A DNA stretch of 64,000 nt from an uncultured Aquimarina sp. (GTDB lineage Bacteria; Bacteroidota; Bacteroidia; Flavobacteriales; Flavobacteriaceae). Both the position numbers and the translations under genes were made by a program. Each line of letters starts with the position of its first letter. The first letter of the stretch is position 1. The notes under the pieces are model-generated. The model did not search any database and was not told the origin of the DNA. It saw nothing but the letters and a program-made list of their open reading frames with translations. Below, in pieces: positions 35,006 to 44,108 of the stretch. The stretch covers positions 100,464 through 164,463 of the forward strand of contig CANMKK010000008.1 in the NCBI GenBank assembly GCA_947498455.1, read 5' to 3'.

Positions 35006-35422
35006 TTAAAACTCACTTCCTTTTTCCCATACATAGGCTTCTTTAGGTATTGATTTTGCTTCTTGAACTTCGTACCAAACGGTAATCCAGGTTTCTTGAT
35101 CTTTTTCCCAAGTAGCTTCATCTATTGTAATAGATTCGCTTAGTCGTTCTTTTAGGTTGTATTTATTTGTAATATTATTTCTAAACTCTCCATGACCATC
35201 GTGTAAAATAAATCGCTCTATAGTAGAAGGGATTCCGTATGTATCTATGGCTTCTTCTTTTGTTAACAACATCAATTTTTCTAGAGATAAACTATCTTTT
35301 GTTGTTGTTGTTACTTTTTCGATTGTATGATTATTATTCGTTTTAGCTTTTTTTGTGTTTGATGTACAAGAAAATAGCACGAATAATGCTAAAATATAAA
35401 GCCATTTTACTTTTTTAGTCAT
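35006..35422 (-). CDS. Small lipoprotein (138 aa)
   Basis: Signal peptide with lipobox (MTKKVKWLYILALFVLFSC, Cys19), then an Asn/Lys/Thr-rich linker and a short globular part containing two Trp. It overlaps the secreted protein gene upstream by eight bases. The function is unknown; lipoproteins of this type in immunity arrays could protect against envelope-acting toxins. Confidence 0.65.
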   Translation of the reverse strand: MTKKVKWLYILALFVLFSCTSNTKKAKTNNNHTIEKVTTTTKDSLSLEKLMLLTKEEAIDTYGIPSTIERFILHDGHGEFRNNITNKYNLKERLSESITIDEATWEKDQETWITVWYEVQEAKSIPKEAYVWEKGSEF

Positions 35423-35882
35423 TCGTTTTTTCTTTAAAAGTATATGTTATAACCTTTCCGTTTAAATGTGTTATGTTTCCTATAAGTTGTTTATCCCTTA
35501 GCTCTAAAACTATATTTTCTGCGTACGTGCCTTTTGTTTGTTCTGCAATAAAATCTACCTTAATTTCTTTACTACATAACAATTCCCAGGTATAAGTTCC
35601 TATGTTGTGTATGGACTCTTTACCACAAGTGGATACTTCTTTTTCTGATACTTGTACTTGTTTTTTATCAAATAAGAATGTTAGATAGATTTCGCTACCT
35701 GCACAAGGATTGTCATCTGGAGTTTCCTCATAAATAATCCCCACTTTTGCTGTCAACTCTTTGTTTACGTAGTTTTTCATTTTTTGAGCGTGAGATAAAC
35801 AGCAGACACAAAATAGTATAAAAGTGAAAACATTTTTTTTATTAATGTTTTTTAGATCAAGCAATTGTATTTTATATTTCAT
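35415..35882 (-). CDS. Small secreted protein (155 aa)
   Basis: From Met at 35882 a signal peptide is seen (hydrophobic core NVFTFILFCVCCLSHAQ). The mature part is beta-rich and has cysteines in NPCAGSE and VSTCGKE that may form a disulphide. The longer frame (start at 35918) adds a basic stretch that does not look like a signal peptide. It overlaps the lipoprotein gene by eight bases. The family is not known. Confidence 0.65.
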   Translation of the reverse strand: MKYKIQLLDLKNINKKNVFTFILFCVCCLSHAQKMKNYVNKELTAKVGIIYEETPDDNPCAGSEIYLTFLFDKKQVQVSEKEVSTCGKESIHNIGTYTWELLCSKEIKVDFIAEQTKGTYAENIVLELRDKQLIGNITHLNGKVITYTFKEKTND

Positions 35883-35896
35883 TTTCTTCTTTGGTA

Positions 35897-36142
35897 TTAT
35901 TCTTCTTGCATAGCCCACATGATCACATCACGAAAATCAATTTTGGCGCTTTTGGTCAATTCTATAACTTCATTTACATCTCCTTTTGCTAATTTCAAGA
36001 TTGATAACCTTGTATTTTTTAAATTATATTCAGAAGCTGCCATTACATGATTTAGTGTGATTGATGAAAGTTCATCGATTACTAATTCTATATCTTCAGT
36101 TTTAAAATTCTGATGTACCCTATCCGTAATGATTTTATCCAT
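35897..36142 (-). CDS. Small helical protein (81 aa)
   Basis: From Met at 36142 the product is a compact helical protein with LSILKLAKGDVNEV followed by AKIDFRDVIMWA, a pattern I have met repeatedly in small bacterial proteins linked to immunity loci. The longest frame (start 36184) would overlap the upstream gene by 22 bases. A soluble, acidic protein; no catalytic motif. Confidence 0.68.
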   Translation of the reverse strand: MDKIITDRVHQNFKTEDIELVIDELSSITLNHVMAASEYNLKNTRLSILKLAKGDVNEVIELTKSAKIDFRDVIMWAMQEE

Positions 36143-36162
36143 TTGTCCAATTTTACAAAACA

Positions 36163-36456
36163 TTAATGCAATGCTGTTTCCCAATCTTCATAAGGGGGCT
36201 CTACTTTAAATTTTGGATCGCAATAGGAGCGAAGGTAATCTACGGCTCTTTTTTCGGCATATTTTGCATTGAGTACTTCTCCATTTTCATCTAATTCAAT
36301 TACATTGGCAAATATGGCAAAGACTTGTTCTATGGCACTTGGTTCTTCTCCATATAGTTTTAGGTAATCAATACCTTTTAGTTGGTAATGTGTGCCATTA
36401 GCCATAAAATAGGCAAAGGTTCGTAAGGCTCCACTAAATGATTCGCTTAGTTTCAT
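36163..36456 (-). CDS. Small protein, DUF7677-like (97 aa)
   Basis: It begins MKLSESFSGALRTFAYFMANG and contains AIEQVFAIFANVIELDENGE and a final PYEDWETALH. From memory this matches DUF7677; no function is known. Soluble, no signal peptide. It is directly upstream of the small helical protein gene, 20 bases apart, and the two frequently seem to travel as a pair (recollection). Confidence 0.68.
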   Translation of the reverse strand: MKLSESFSGALRTFAYFMANGTHYQLKGIDYLKLYGEEPSAIEQVFAIFANVIELDENGEVLNAKYAEKRAVDYLRSYCDPKFKVEPPYEDWETALH

Positions 36457-36488
36457 GTTTTTTGTCTTGTATTTAACCCGGCTTACTT

Positions 36489-37223
36489 TTATTCTTCAAA
36501 ATCTATGGTTTTCTCCATTCTATAATTATATGTTATACTACTATTTTTTATTAAGTCCGGATTTATCAATCCACTTTTTTTTCGGGTAAGTATAATTCCT
36601 AAATGTCTTGTATTGGTTAAAGAATCAATAAAATAAGATTTACGAATTACATATTCTCCTGCTTTTTTCTTTAACGTGTCTATCCGCCTACCTTCATACC
36701 CATATTCTGTTATATTTTCAGCTCTTTTCTTTTTTACTTCTATCCCTTTAATAATTTCTAAAGTATGAGGAGTAGTAAGGTTTTCCCATTTTAAAATAAA
36801 ATCGTCTTGTACAGAAGCCTTTTCAGGTATACTGAATTTAGCACTTTTCTCTTTTTTCATAGGTTGAATATATGCTAATGGATATCTTGTGCTATCTGGC
36901 AAAATTATTTCAAAATAATAGGAATCACTTCGTGATAAACTATCTGTTTTATAAAAGGATGTTTTGGTGTAATACAACTCATTTTTTACATATAAATCTA
37001 AGGGTGAATCGTTTAACATGATCTTTATGTCTTTATTAATAATTTGTTTTTTGCCATCCGATAATTTCACTTTTATATAATTTAGTGCATCTTCCTTAGT
37101 ACCATCCTGGATAAGAATACTTGCTTTTATCTTTGATAGTTTTATATCGTCTGTTTTTGAAAGTGTTGAGACATCACAACTGCTAAAAGCGAATATTAAT
37201 AATATTAGTTTATAGTATTTCAT
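36489..37223 (-). CDS. Lipoprotein of unknown function (244 aa)
   Basis: The N-terminus MKYYKLILLIFAFSSC is a lipoprotein signal with Cys16. The rest is beta-rich with Ig-like character (KFSIPEKASVQDDFILKW). No known domain is recognised. The gap to the next upstream gene is about 96 bases and contains no clear promoter. Confidence 0.65.
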   Translation of the reverse strand: MKYYKLILLIFAFSSCDVSTLSKTDDIKLSKIKASILIQDGTKEDALNYIKVKLSDGKKQIINKDIKIMLNDSPLDLYVKNELYYTKTSFYKTDSLSRSDSYYFEIILPDSTRYPLAYIQPMKKEKSAKFSIPEKASVQDDFILKWENLTTPHTLEIIKGIEVKKKRAENITEYGYEGRRIDTLKKKAGEYVIRKSYFIDSLTNTRHLGIILTRKKSGLINPDLIKNSSITYNYRMEKTIDFEE

Positions 37224-37319
37224 TTTTCTAATTGTAAATAAGGTTGCACTACTATTTCCAAATTAAAATAATCATTATACTATGTGTTTAAAGATTATTT
37301 TAATCAGGTTGGTTTCATT

Positions 37320-38048
37320 TTAAATTTTAATCCAACCTATTACACTACTATCTTTTTCTTTTAAAACCACTAATAACCACTCATTTTGTGTTTTAATCAC
37401 TGTTACTTCTTTATTATCAATAGTTCCGATTTGATTTCCGATTTTCAAATCTCCTGAGCAAGGATCTGTTTTGTTTGTATCATCTATAACGGGTTGCGTT
37501 CTTAAAATTCCTGAAAGTGTTTTTTGTTCTAATGTAGTATCCAGCGTTGTTAATTTAGTATCCGTATGAAGTCCAATTAGATTTTCTATAAAGGAGTTGT
37601 CTTTATTTACAATAAGCTCTGATAACATCGTACGATATAGACAACCTATTGCGTTTCTTAGTATATATATAGTAGTTTGTTCTCCCTCCTGTATGTAAAC
37701 TAATGCTCCCGATCTATTCCATATTTCAACAAAATCATTGTCTTTTTTTACAAATACTGCTGTTGCTTGATAATGGCGATTATCCTGATAAATAATATCC
37801 TTTTCTCCATCATTATTAACATCTACTATATGTATGTTTTTGTTAGTGATATTAAACACATCTGTATCTCCACTTTTGGTGTAGAATTTAGCATTTTTTA
37901 TTGCTGAAAAACCTGTACTATCTAGAGGGAATTCATAGTCCAAAGGTATCTGTAACAGTTGTAATTGTGTTTTTAAACTATTTTTTTGAGCATCGACTGA
38001 TAGAGTTAAAAACAGACACCATATACCAAAAAGGAATACCTTATTCAT
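37320..38048 (-). CDS. Secreted protein of unknown function (242 aa)
   Basis: A signal peptide (MNKVFLFGIWCLFLTLSVDAQ) is followed by a beta-rich domain containing a VCBS/FG-GAP-like metal loop, IVDVNNDGEKDIIY, and near the end a SH3-like segment (KIGNQIGTIDNKEVTVIKT). It overlaps the 664-residue lipoprotein gene by eight bases. No function is evident. Confidence 0.65.
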   Translation of the reverse strand: MNKVFLFGIWCLFLTLSVDAQKNSLKTQLQLLQIPLDYEFPLDSTGFSAIKNAKFYTKSGDTDVFNITNKNIHIVDVNNDGEKDIIYQDNRHYQATAVFVKKDNDFVEIWNRSGALVYIQEGEQTTIYILRNAIGCLYRTMLSELIVNKDNSFIENLIGLHTDTKLTTLDTTLEQKTLSGILRTQPVIDDTNKTDPCSGDLKIGNQIGTIDNKEVTVIKTQNEWLLVVLKEKDSSVIGWIKI

Positions 38049-40035
38049 TTTTTAAATACTCTTTACCATTAAACTTTACTACTGTTGTTTTGGATGTGGT
38101 TTTACTTTCTTCATCACATTCGCCATTTTCATCTACAAAAGTTTTACTTTCAGTAATTTTGCTTTTTACTATAATATCAAAGTAGGCATTGGTCTTTTCT
38201 TTAGACATAATGAGTGTGTTTTTTACACTTATTGATTCTCCAGCACATTGGGTGTCCCATTCACCACCATAATCCTCTACATCATAATGACGTAACACTT
38301 TTTTTAGGGTATTTCCAGATTTCATAAACAAAGTTATGGTGGTGTTGCTATATGGATTGGGGCGAGATCTACCATAGTGAGACACTCGAATACCAAATGC
38401 TCTTATATCTTCGGTTACCAGATAAGGAGCCGTATCAATTGCTATTTCTGATAGCTCAATTGCATCAGAATCCCATCCATTTGTTTTAGAACTTTCAAAA
38501 TATTTGTGCGTTATTCTTCCTGTGGTATTGTTAACTAAGACTATATGACTATTAAGTTCAAAATGATGTTCGTCATAATCTCCTGATATTTCGGGAATCA
38601 CCACAATGATTTCATTAGGATTATGCGGTTGCACTTTAGAGACCACAAAATCTTCCATGACCTTTGATTTATTTACGCCCAATTGTTGTATTACGTTATC
38701 AATAAGCCTTCCTTCTTTACTGTTTGTTTTTGTTTCTACAACTGGGTTTATTTTTCCTTGATTATCTATTTTAAAAATTTCGATTGTTTCACTTTTTTCT
38801 TCCATATCAGCAATACTGTTAATGGTGAGTTTATCGAGTTCTATTTTAGATTCTATTGTAAACATCCCTTCTGCTATTTCATCATAAGAAACGACTTTAG
38901 AATCGATAATGTTTCCCTCTAAATCGTAGTTAATTAAAGTGGATTCCATTTCGTGTTCTCCTTTTAACACAGTTACAACTACTGAATGAAATTTTTTAGA
39001 TAATTCTAATTTATAGGAAGCTATGGCTCTAAAGTTATGGCCTTCTTTATAAAAATCGGGATATATTTTTTCTAGTTTTAAACCTTTTTCGTCTACTTTT
39101 TTATAGTCTTCTTCTTCAATAAAATCATCAAAATTTGTGTTCTCTACGAATGGTAAAGTTCTAGATGAAATAGAAGATCGTAGTTCTTCAAAACTTAAAT
39201 TTCCCGAATCAGCTTCTTCCAAAGTTGCATTTTCAACTAAAATTTTAAATTGATATTCAAAATCTTTATCCTGTTCTATAAATTTTCCTTCTTGATGTGG
39301 GTTTTGATAATGATGTGTTTTTTCAAAATGGGCATCTGGTTCTTTATGACGATGCGTTGTTTTCCAAATTTCTCCTGTAAAATAGTCTTCTATTTCCAGC
39401 TTTGATGTATCATAATTTTTGGCTTTTTTATAAGCTGTTAAGAATTGTTGATATTCCAACTTCGTATTTTTCATTGTCTTAATCAAAGAGGTGTGAAAAT
39501 CTTTTTCAGCATCCTTTTTTCTGTAGAGCATATAGTTCCTAAAGTTTCCTCCATATTGTACAATTCCTAAAATATCTCCGCCTTTATATACAAATATTTT
39601 GTTATAAATGTAAAGCCCTTTAGTAACCAGATTATTAGTCTTTCCATCTTCGTTTTCAGTACTACAGATTTCTAGTTTATGGAAGTTATTTTCAATTTTC
39701 CTTATAACTCCAAAATCTCCTAATGGAGTGATTTCTTTTCTTTTATAAGCCGAATAGAAACCAAAATCGGTTTCCGAAAGTCTTTCTATAATGATAGCAG
39801 CTTTATAAATTTCAAAGTTTTCAGAACCAATCATATGGTTTTCGCCTTGTATCAATTCGTATACCCCCGAAATATCTTCTACAGTATTGCTTACAGCATT
39901 TTCTGCTTTAGTAGCTGATGATTCTGCTGCTTCTTTAATGGCATCTTGTGCCTTTACTACAGGCTCTTTTTTTTCTTTTGTGTTTTGAGCACAAGAGATG
40001 AATGTAAGTAAAATTAGAATGTAAATGTTTTTCAT
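38041..40035 (-). CDS. Large two-part lipoprotein (664 aa)
   Basis: It starts with a lipoprotein signal MKNIYILILLTFISC (Cys15). The first ~440 residues are an unknown charged region. The last ~205 (from DFVVSKVQPHNPNEIIVVIP) form a domain also found as the whole mature part of the 253-residue lipoprotein at 41100-41861; shared stretches are FESSKTNGW-x-SDAI and VKFNGKEY. No catalytic motif is seen. Anchored in the inner or outer membrane, facing the periplasm or surface. Confidence 0.72.
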   Translation of the reverse strand: MKNIYILILLTFISCAQNTKEKKEPVVKAQDAIKEAAESSATKAENAVSNTVEDISGVYELIQGENHMIGSENFEIYKAAIIIERLSETDFGFYSAYKRKEITPLGDFGVIRKIENNFHKLEICSTENEDGKTNNLVTKGLYIYNKIFVYKGGDILGIVQYGGNFRNYMLYRKKDAEKDFHTSLIKTMKNTKLEYQQFLTAYKKAKNYDTSKLEIEDYFTGEIWKTTHRHKEPDAHFEKTHHYQNPHQEGKFIEQDKDFEYQFKILVENATLEEADSGNLSFEELRSSISSRTLPFVENTNFDDFIEEEDYKKVDEKGLKLEKIYPDFYKEGHNFRAIASYKLELSKKFHSVVVTVLKGEHEMESTLINYDLEGNIIDSKVVSYDEIAEGMFTIESKIELDKLTINSIADMEEKSETIEIFKIDNQGKINPVVETKTNSKEGRLIDNVIQQLGVNKSKVMEDFVVSKVQPHNPNEIIVVIPEISGDYDEHHFELNSHIVLVNNTTGRITHKYFESSKTNGWDSDAIELSEIAIDTAPYLVTEDIRAFGIRVSHYGRSRPNPYSNTTITLFMKSGNTLKKVLRHYDVEDYGGEWDTQCAGESISVKNTLIMSKEKTNAYFDIIVKSKITESKTFVDENGECDEESKTTSKTTVVKFNGKEYLKNE

Positions 40036-40048
40036 TTTTTATTGAGTG

Positions 40049-40399
40049 TTATGTATCATTCCTTTTTACCTCATAATAGTATGGGTATTTAGATATCTCA
40101 AAAGGATTGTTTTCTTCTCCAAATTTTTCTTCAATTTCTTTGGGTAAATATTGAGGTAATATTTTGTAATAAATATCACTGATCACCGAGAATGCTCCAG
40201 AGTTTTTATTCCCCAAGTATATTTTTACATCTTCTATTTTTGGGTAATGCATGGGTTGATGGAAAAACCTGTTGAATTCTTCAAAGGTTTTATAAATCAA
40301 CATAAAATCTTTTAATTTTATTTCGATAATTTCCTTGGTATTAATTGTATCTAATCCAAATTGAATTTGTTCGTTTATCTCTTTTGATTTATCATTCAT
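40049..40399 (-). CDS. Small uncharacterised protein (116 aa)
   Basis: A soluble acidic protein (DNFMLIYKTFEEFNRFF-like central helix; end EISKYPYYYEVKRNDT). Its start abuts the stop of the upstream gene by one base overlap. I do not recognise it. Confidence 0.6.
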   Translation of the reverse strand: MNDKSKEINEQIQFGLDTINTKEIIEIKLKDFMLIYKTFEEFNRFFHQPMHYPKIEDVKIYLGNKNSGAFSVISDIYYKILPQYLPKEIEEKFGEENNPFEISKYPYYYEVKRNDT

Positions 40400-40905
40400 T
40401 ATTTATTGTCGTTTGTTTTGATAATTTTAACTGCTTGATCTTGTTTATTCTTAATTTTCGAAATCCATACACCTTTACCCCAAGTGTTTTTTCCTTGAAA
40501 TAAATTAGTAAATTCAAAGCTCAATAAAGTTGCTAACCTACTTTTTAATCGAGCTATTTTCTGCTTCAAAAGTTGTTGTTCTTCGACTACAATCAATTCA
40601 ATATATACATTATTTACATTTATATACAGTATCTCTAAATTACCACATATTCGATCTCCATTTTTTTCAGTCAACTTATTTATTTGTCTATTCAAGAATT
40701 CTTTTTGTTCTATGTTAAATGCGTGAAATTCCTTATAGAATAATTGTTTTGTATATGTCTTTGGTAGATTTTTATTTGATTCAAATTCAATATTGTTATC
40801 ATTTAATAATGCGTAAATCTTTGTAAGTTTTCCCCAATCACCTTTGTGATCCCATAATGGGTAAACTCCAAAAATATTCCATACAATATGATAGTAATCT
40901 TTCAC
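40399..40905 (-). CDS. Protein resembling Y1/REP-associated transposases, HUH motif lost
   Basis: The N-terminus DYYHIVWNIFGVYPLWDHKG resembles the start of RAYT-type Y1 transposases (YHVVWNTYGTWLPGD), and the stretch KQKIARLKSRLATLLSF then NTWGKGVWISKI resembles the later helix and the catalytic neighbourhood. At the place of the His-hydrophobic-His metal motif only VNNVYIELIV is seen, and the catalytic Tyr is not evident, so it would not act as a nickase. This may be a domesticated relative. The similarity is by eye and could be coincidental. Confidence 0.5.
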   Translation of the reverse strand: MKDYYHIVWNIFGVYPLWDHKGDWGKLTKIYALLNDNNIEFESNKNLPKTYTKQLFYKEFHAFNIEQKEFLNRQINKLTEKNGDRICGNLEILYINVNNVYIELIVVEEQQLLKQKIARLKSRLATLLSFEFTNLFQGKNTWGKGVWISKIKNKQDQAVKIIKTNDNK

Positions 40906-41099
40906 TTTTGTTAACTATATTTTTTAATTTTCTAGTTTTAGGAGTAATCTTTTATGCACTTATTCTTTTAAATTTTCCATCAGAAATATAAAATACTCTT
41001 CCTTTTTTGGTCAGAAACATCAAAATTTCCATATCCTGTGGATGTATCCAAAATATTATCGATTCCGCTAACAGGGTTTGTTGATTGTTATTTCAGTTT
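40906..41099. other. 194-bp gap with a possible gene remnant
   Basis: On the minus strand one frame is open from about 41090 down to a stop at 40952-40954 and ends TKKGRVFYISDGKFKRISA, which looks like protein, yet has no good start except an ATG at 41032 giving 26 residues. A second overlapping frame also reads like protein (NPVSGIDNILDTSTGYGN) and would join the first after a one-base change in the six-A run. I read it as a decayed gene end, without certainty. Confidence 0.35.
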
Positions 41100-41861
41100 T
41101 TATTTTCTTTCATATTCTTTACCGTTAAACTTTAGTGTAATTTCTTCTGTAGAAATCACTTTTTCAACAGGGTTACACTCCTCATTTTCATCTTCATGAA
41201 AAGTTCTTTGAATATTTGTTGCTTTTACCAAAATGTCATAAAATCCATTAGTTTTAGAGTTACCTACAGACAACTTGTTTTCCGCTATTTTAAAATCTGC
41301 ATAGCAGGTATTCATATTTACATTAACTATCCCTGAGCTTTCATAAATGGTATGAGTGTCTAGTATTTTTTTTAAGCTCCCTTTTTCTTTTGTAAAAAGT
41401 GAAATACTTTCTTCATTGTATGGATTTGGTTGTGAATTACTCCTAAATTTCACAATAACACCAAAAGCATTTTTAGATGCATTTAGTTTGTAATTTATAG
41501 TATCTATAGCAATGGCATCTATAAATATGGCATCTGAATGCCACCCATTGGTTTTGGAACTTTCAAAATAGTTATGCGTTATTTTTCCGGTTTTATTATT
41601 TGCTATTAAAATGTTGGTGTTTAACTCATACACATCGTCTACTTCATTTATCACCTCTGGTATCACTATAATTGTTTCTTCTAATTGGTTTGGAGCTATT
41701 TTTGAAACCACAAAATCTGTTTTTGATGTATCCAAATTCAACTCTTTTAATGCCTCGCTTATAAGGGCTTCTTGAGAAAAAGGCGTAGCCACTTTTTTAT
41801 CTGATATTTTTACAGCACAAGAGATAAATGCAAGTAAGATTAGAATGTATAAATTTTTCAT
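41100..41861 (-). CDS. Lipoprotein paralogous to the C-terminal domain of the 664-aa lipoprotein
   Basis: The signal MKNLYILILLAFISC (Cys15) is nearly identical to that of the 664-residue protein, and the mature part matches its last ~205 residues (FVVSKIAPNQLEETIIVIPE, FESSKTNGWHSDAI, LKFNGKEYERK). The 440-residue middle region is absent. It overlaps the membrane-protein gene upstream by four bases (ATGA). No function is recognised. Confidence 0.72.
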   Translation of the reverse strand: MKNLYILILLAFISCAVKISDKKVATPFSQEALISEALKELNLDTSKTDFVVSKIAPNQLEETIIVIPEVINEVDDVYELNTNILIANNKTGKITHNYFESSKTNGWHSDAIFIDAIAIDTINYKLNASKNAFGVIVKFRSNSQPNPYNEESISLFTKEKGSLKKILDTHTIYESSGIVNVNMNTCYADFKIAENKLSVGNSKTNGFYDILVKATNIQRTFHEDENEECNPVEKVISTEEITLKFNGKEYERK

Positions 41862-42436
41862 TTTTTACAGGTATTTAATAACGTATCTGTTTTTATTATT
41901 TTAGAGTCATTATAATACTCTAATTTTCCATAATAACTGGATGTATCTTTTTTACAAGCTTGTAAACTGAATTTTGCCATTAGGTATTCTGGGTAATATT
42001 CTAATAGTTCTGGGAGCATCCCTTCTGGTTTTTCTTTATGTTCTACAAAATAAGCAGTGCCATTTTCTCCCCAATCACCTTTACTATACTCATAAAAACG
42101 TAATGTATAAGCTTGAGGTTTTTTGGGTATTTCTTTACTCTTAAATTGGTTATTACTCAATTGGATTACCTTTTCTTTTATGATTTTGTTTATAGAATCT
42201 TTATTACTTATGGGGTTTTTAATAAAATACAAATCTGGATATACCTTAGACTGTACAAATTCCATTTTCACAAAAAATAATTTGTAAACTGGTATGCTGG
42301 CAACAACACCTACTACTAAAAAGAGCATCCAAATACATCGTATTCTTTTCTGAAAAACCCATTTGAGGGTTTTAAATACTAGATATGAACAGACAATTAC
42401 CAGTATTAACAATAAAATTATGGTTATTATTTCCAT
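41858..42436 (-). CDS. Membrane protein with two N-terminal helices (192 aa)
   Basis: Hydrophobic segments at about residues 3-25 and 36-56 are followed by a soluble periplasmic or cytoplasmic domain of 130 residues with two Cys near the end (QACKKD, LNTCKK). It overlaps both neighbours (4 and 10 bases). The family is unknown. Confidence 0.65.
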   Translation of the reverse strand: MEIITIILLLILVIVCSYLVFKTLKWVFQKRIRCIWMLFLVVGVVASIPVYKLFFVKMEFVQSKVYPDLYFIKNPISNKDSINKIIKEKVIQLSNNQFKSKEIPKKPQAYTLRFYEYSKGDWGENGTAYFVEHKEKPEGMLPELLEYYPEYLMAKFSLQACKKDTSSYYGKLEYYNDSKIIKTDTLLNTCKK

Positions 42437-42888
42437 TTACTTTTTTTTAAAACAAGGTTTTCTGTTATTTCAATATTTTCTGAAAATACTTCTATGATTC
42501 CATTTTCAAAAGGAAATTGTGCTCTAAAAACGGTTTTTTCATTTTCAAAACAATCTTTTTCAATTCCTACTTCATAGGTTATTAGATCTTTATATAGATC
42601 TCCAAAGTGTATTTGATTTATATAGAATTGACTCACATTAAAAAACTGTATTTTAAATTCTCTATTCTCACCAAGTAATAATAACGTTATTTCATAATTG
42701 TTTTTAGAAATATGTACATATTCGATTTTTTTTATACGAGTATCATGCAAACTTTGTTCTCCTAAATCGTGTCTTTCTGGATTAGATACAAAACCGAATA
42801 GTTTTTCTGGAATTCTATTTTTTATGGACTGTAAATATTCCGCATATTTTTCGAAACTTTCGCCTTCATAGGTTTTATTGAATTTCAT
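42427..42888 (-). CDS. Uncharacterised protein (153 aa)
   Basis: A soluble alpha/beta protein with a beta-rich centre (NNYEITLLLLGENREFKIQF). It overlaps both neighbours by about 10-14 bases. I do not recognise it. The beta-rich form resembles neighbours at 42875-43438 in style only. Confidence 0.62.
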   Translation of the reverse strand: MKFNKTYEGESFEKYAEYLQSIKNRIPEKLFGFVSNPERHDLGEQSLHDTRIKKIEYVHISKNNYEITLLLLGENREFKIQFFNVSQFYINQIHFGDLYKDLITYEVGIEKDCFENEKTVFRAQFPFENGIIEVFSENIEITENLVLKKSKWK

Positions 42889-43438
42889 TCCAATCTATTT
42901 CTTTTTTAAAATCATATGGTTTTAACTCCAAAACCAAGGCTTCAATTTTATTAACTATTTCTTGTCTGTTTTTACTTTCGAAAGTAATGACAGGTTCTAA
43001 ACTTTCTGGAACTTTTTCTACAATTTTCTTCTTTGTATTATACTTTTCTGTTAGGTTAAAAACTTCTAGTATATACTTTCCATTTAACTCTCCTTTTGGA
43101 TGCCAAATTAGCTCTATACATCTATTAATTTGGGTATTAGAAATAGAGAACAATGTCGAACTGGAAAACTCATAATCACAATTTTCTTCGTTTATGTCTT
43201 GCTCATAAAACAGATTCCAATTTACTTTCCATCCTGATTGTAATCGTAAGGCTTGTAATTTCATTTTTATAGTTTTTCTCCTAACCAAACTTTTCCCATT
43301 AGAACAATAGAAATCAAATTCGCTATTTTCTTCGAATTCGGTAGGTATTTGATGAATATCAATTATTTTCCAACTGTCTAATTCTCTATCGTATCCGTTT
43401 TGATACTTTGCCCTATTTTTAAATTCTATTACTGTCAT
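42875..43438 (-). CDS. Uncharacterised protein (187 aa)
   Basis: A soluble protein with an N-terminal basic segment and a beta-rich remainder (LIWHPKGELNGKYILEVFN). No signal. It overlaps the following gene by 14 bases. The family is unknown. Upstream is a REP-like repeat, so it is probably the first gene of its group. Confidence 0.62.
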   Translation of the reverse strand: MTVIEFKNRAKYQNGYDRELDSWKIIDIHQIPTEFEENSEFDFYCSNGKSLVRRKTIKMKLQALRLQSGWKVNWNLFYEQDINEENCDYEFSSSTLFSISNTQINRCIELIWHPKGELNGKYILEVFNLTEKYNTKKKIVEKVPESLEPVITFESKNRQEIVNKIEALVLELKPYDFKKEIDWNEIQ

Positions 43439-43560
43439 TTTTTAATCCACATTGTGGAGTTTAATTCTCCGAAGCTTGCCTCGAAATTCTAAAATTCTGT
43501 GTCCGCTGGATACCTCGTGAGCTTGCCGGGAGGTAGTTGACTGCTATTTTTTATAAACAA
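43439..43560. repeat. REP-like intergenic element
   Basis: Within this gap the forward strand reads CTCCGAAGCTTGCCTCGAAA (43470-43489 region) and then TACCTCGTGAGCTTGCCGGGAGGTA, a palindrome-like block. The core TACCTCGT-R-AGCTTGC also occurs at about 20157-20172 in the other repeat, next to a partial gene duplication. Together these suggest a dispersed REP-type element. Two copies in one window is too few to define a consensus. Confidence 0.5.
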
Positions 43561-43565
43561 TAGCT

Positions 43566-44063
43566 TTAGCCTCCATATCGTTTGTCTAAATATTCTTTTG
43601 TGTTCCATATTTTGAGCCCTTCAGGTAAACACTTGTTTTGAATAGTCTTCTTAATATTTTTTAATTTTTCCTCATCAGATAATGTGAAGCTAAAATCACA
43701 GTAAAATTCATCTTCGGGTTCATCTTCACAATACCATCTTAACATAAAGTTTTCTTTTGTGTTGTACACAAGGTCATATACATAGTATTCTCTTTTTCTA
43801 AATATTTTTTCTGGTTTAGTAAGCATCAACTCTAATTCTCTTTTAGTAATCTTCTTTTCCTTAGAAATATGTCCATCGTGATGATGCCAATCTTCAATAA
43901 AATAGAGTTCTTCTTTTTTTTCGATTTCTAAATCCAAATATTTCCATATTATGTCTAGAATCTCTAATTGAATGTCTGATGAATATTCCATTTTACAATA
44001 AAGAACAGGCTTATTAAATAATCCAATACCTTGTTTCCAATCATCATTTAATTTTTTGTTCAT
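43566..44063 (-). CDS. Uncharacterised protein (165 aa)
   Basis: A soluble acidic protein. Central features are a His-rich loop (EDWHHHDGHISKEKK, about residues 57-71) and an acidic-aromatic stretch CEDEPEDEFYCDFSF. No known domain. The 46-base gap to the upstream gene is small. Confidence 0.62.
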   Translation of the reverse strand: MNKKLNDDWKQGIGLFNKPVLYCKMEYSSDIQLEILDIIWKYLDLEIEKKEELYFIEDWHHHDGHISKEKKITKRELELMLTKPEKIFRKREYYVYDLVYNTKENFMLRWYCEDEPEDEFYCDFSFTLSDEEKLKNIKKTIQNKCLPEGLKIWNTKEYLDKRYGG

Positions 44064-44108
44064 TTAATATTCCTTAACATATTGGTTTTGATTTTTTTAA
44101 GTTTCTTT

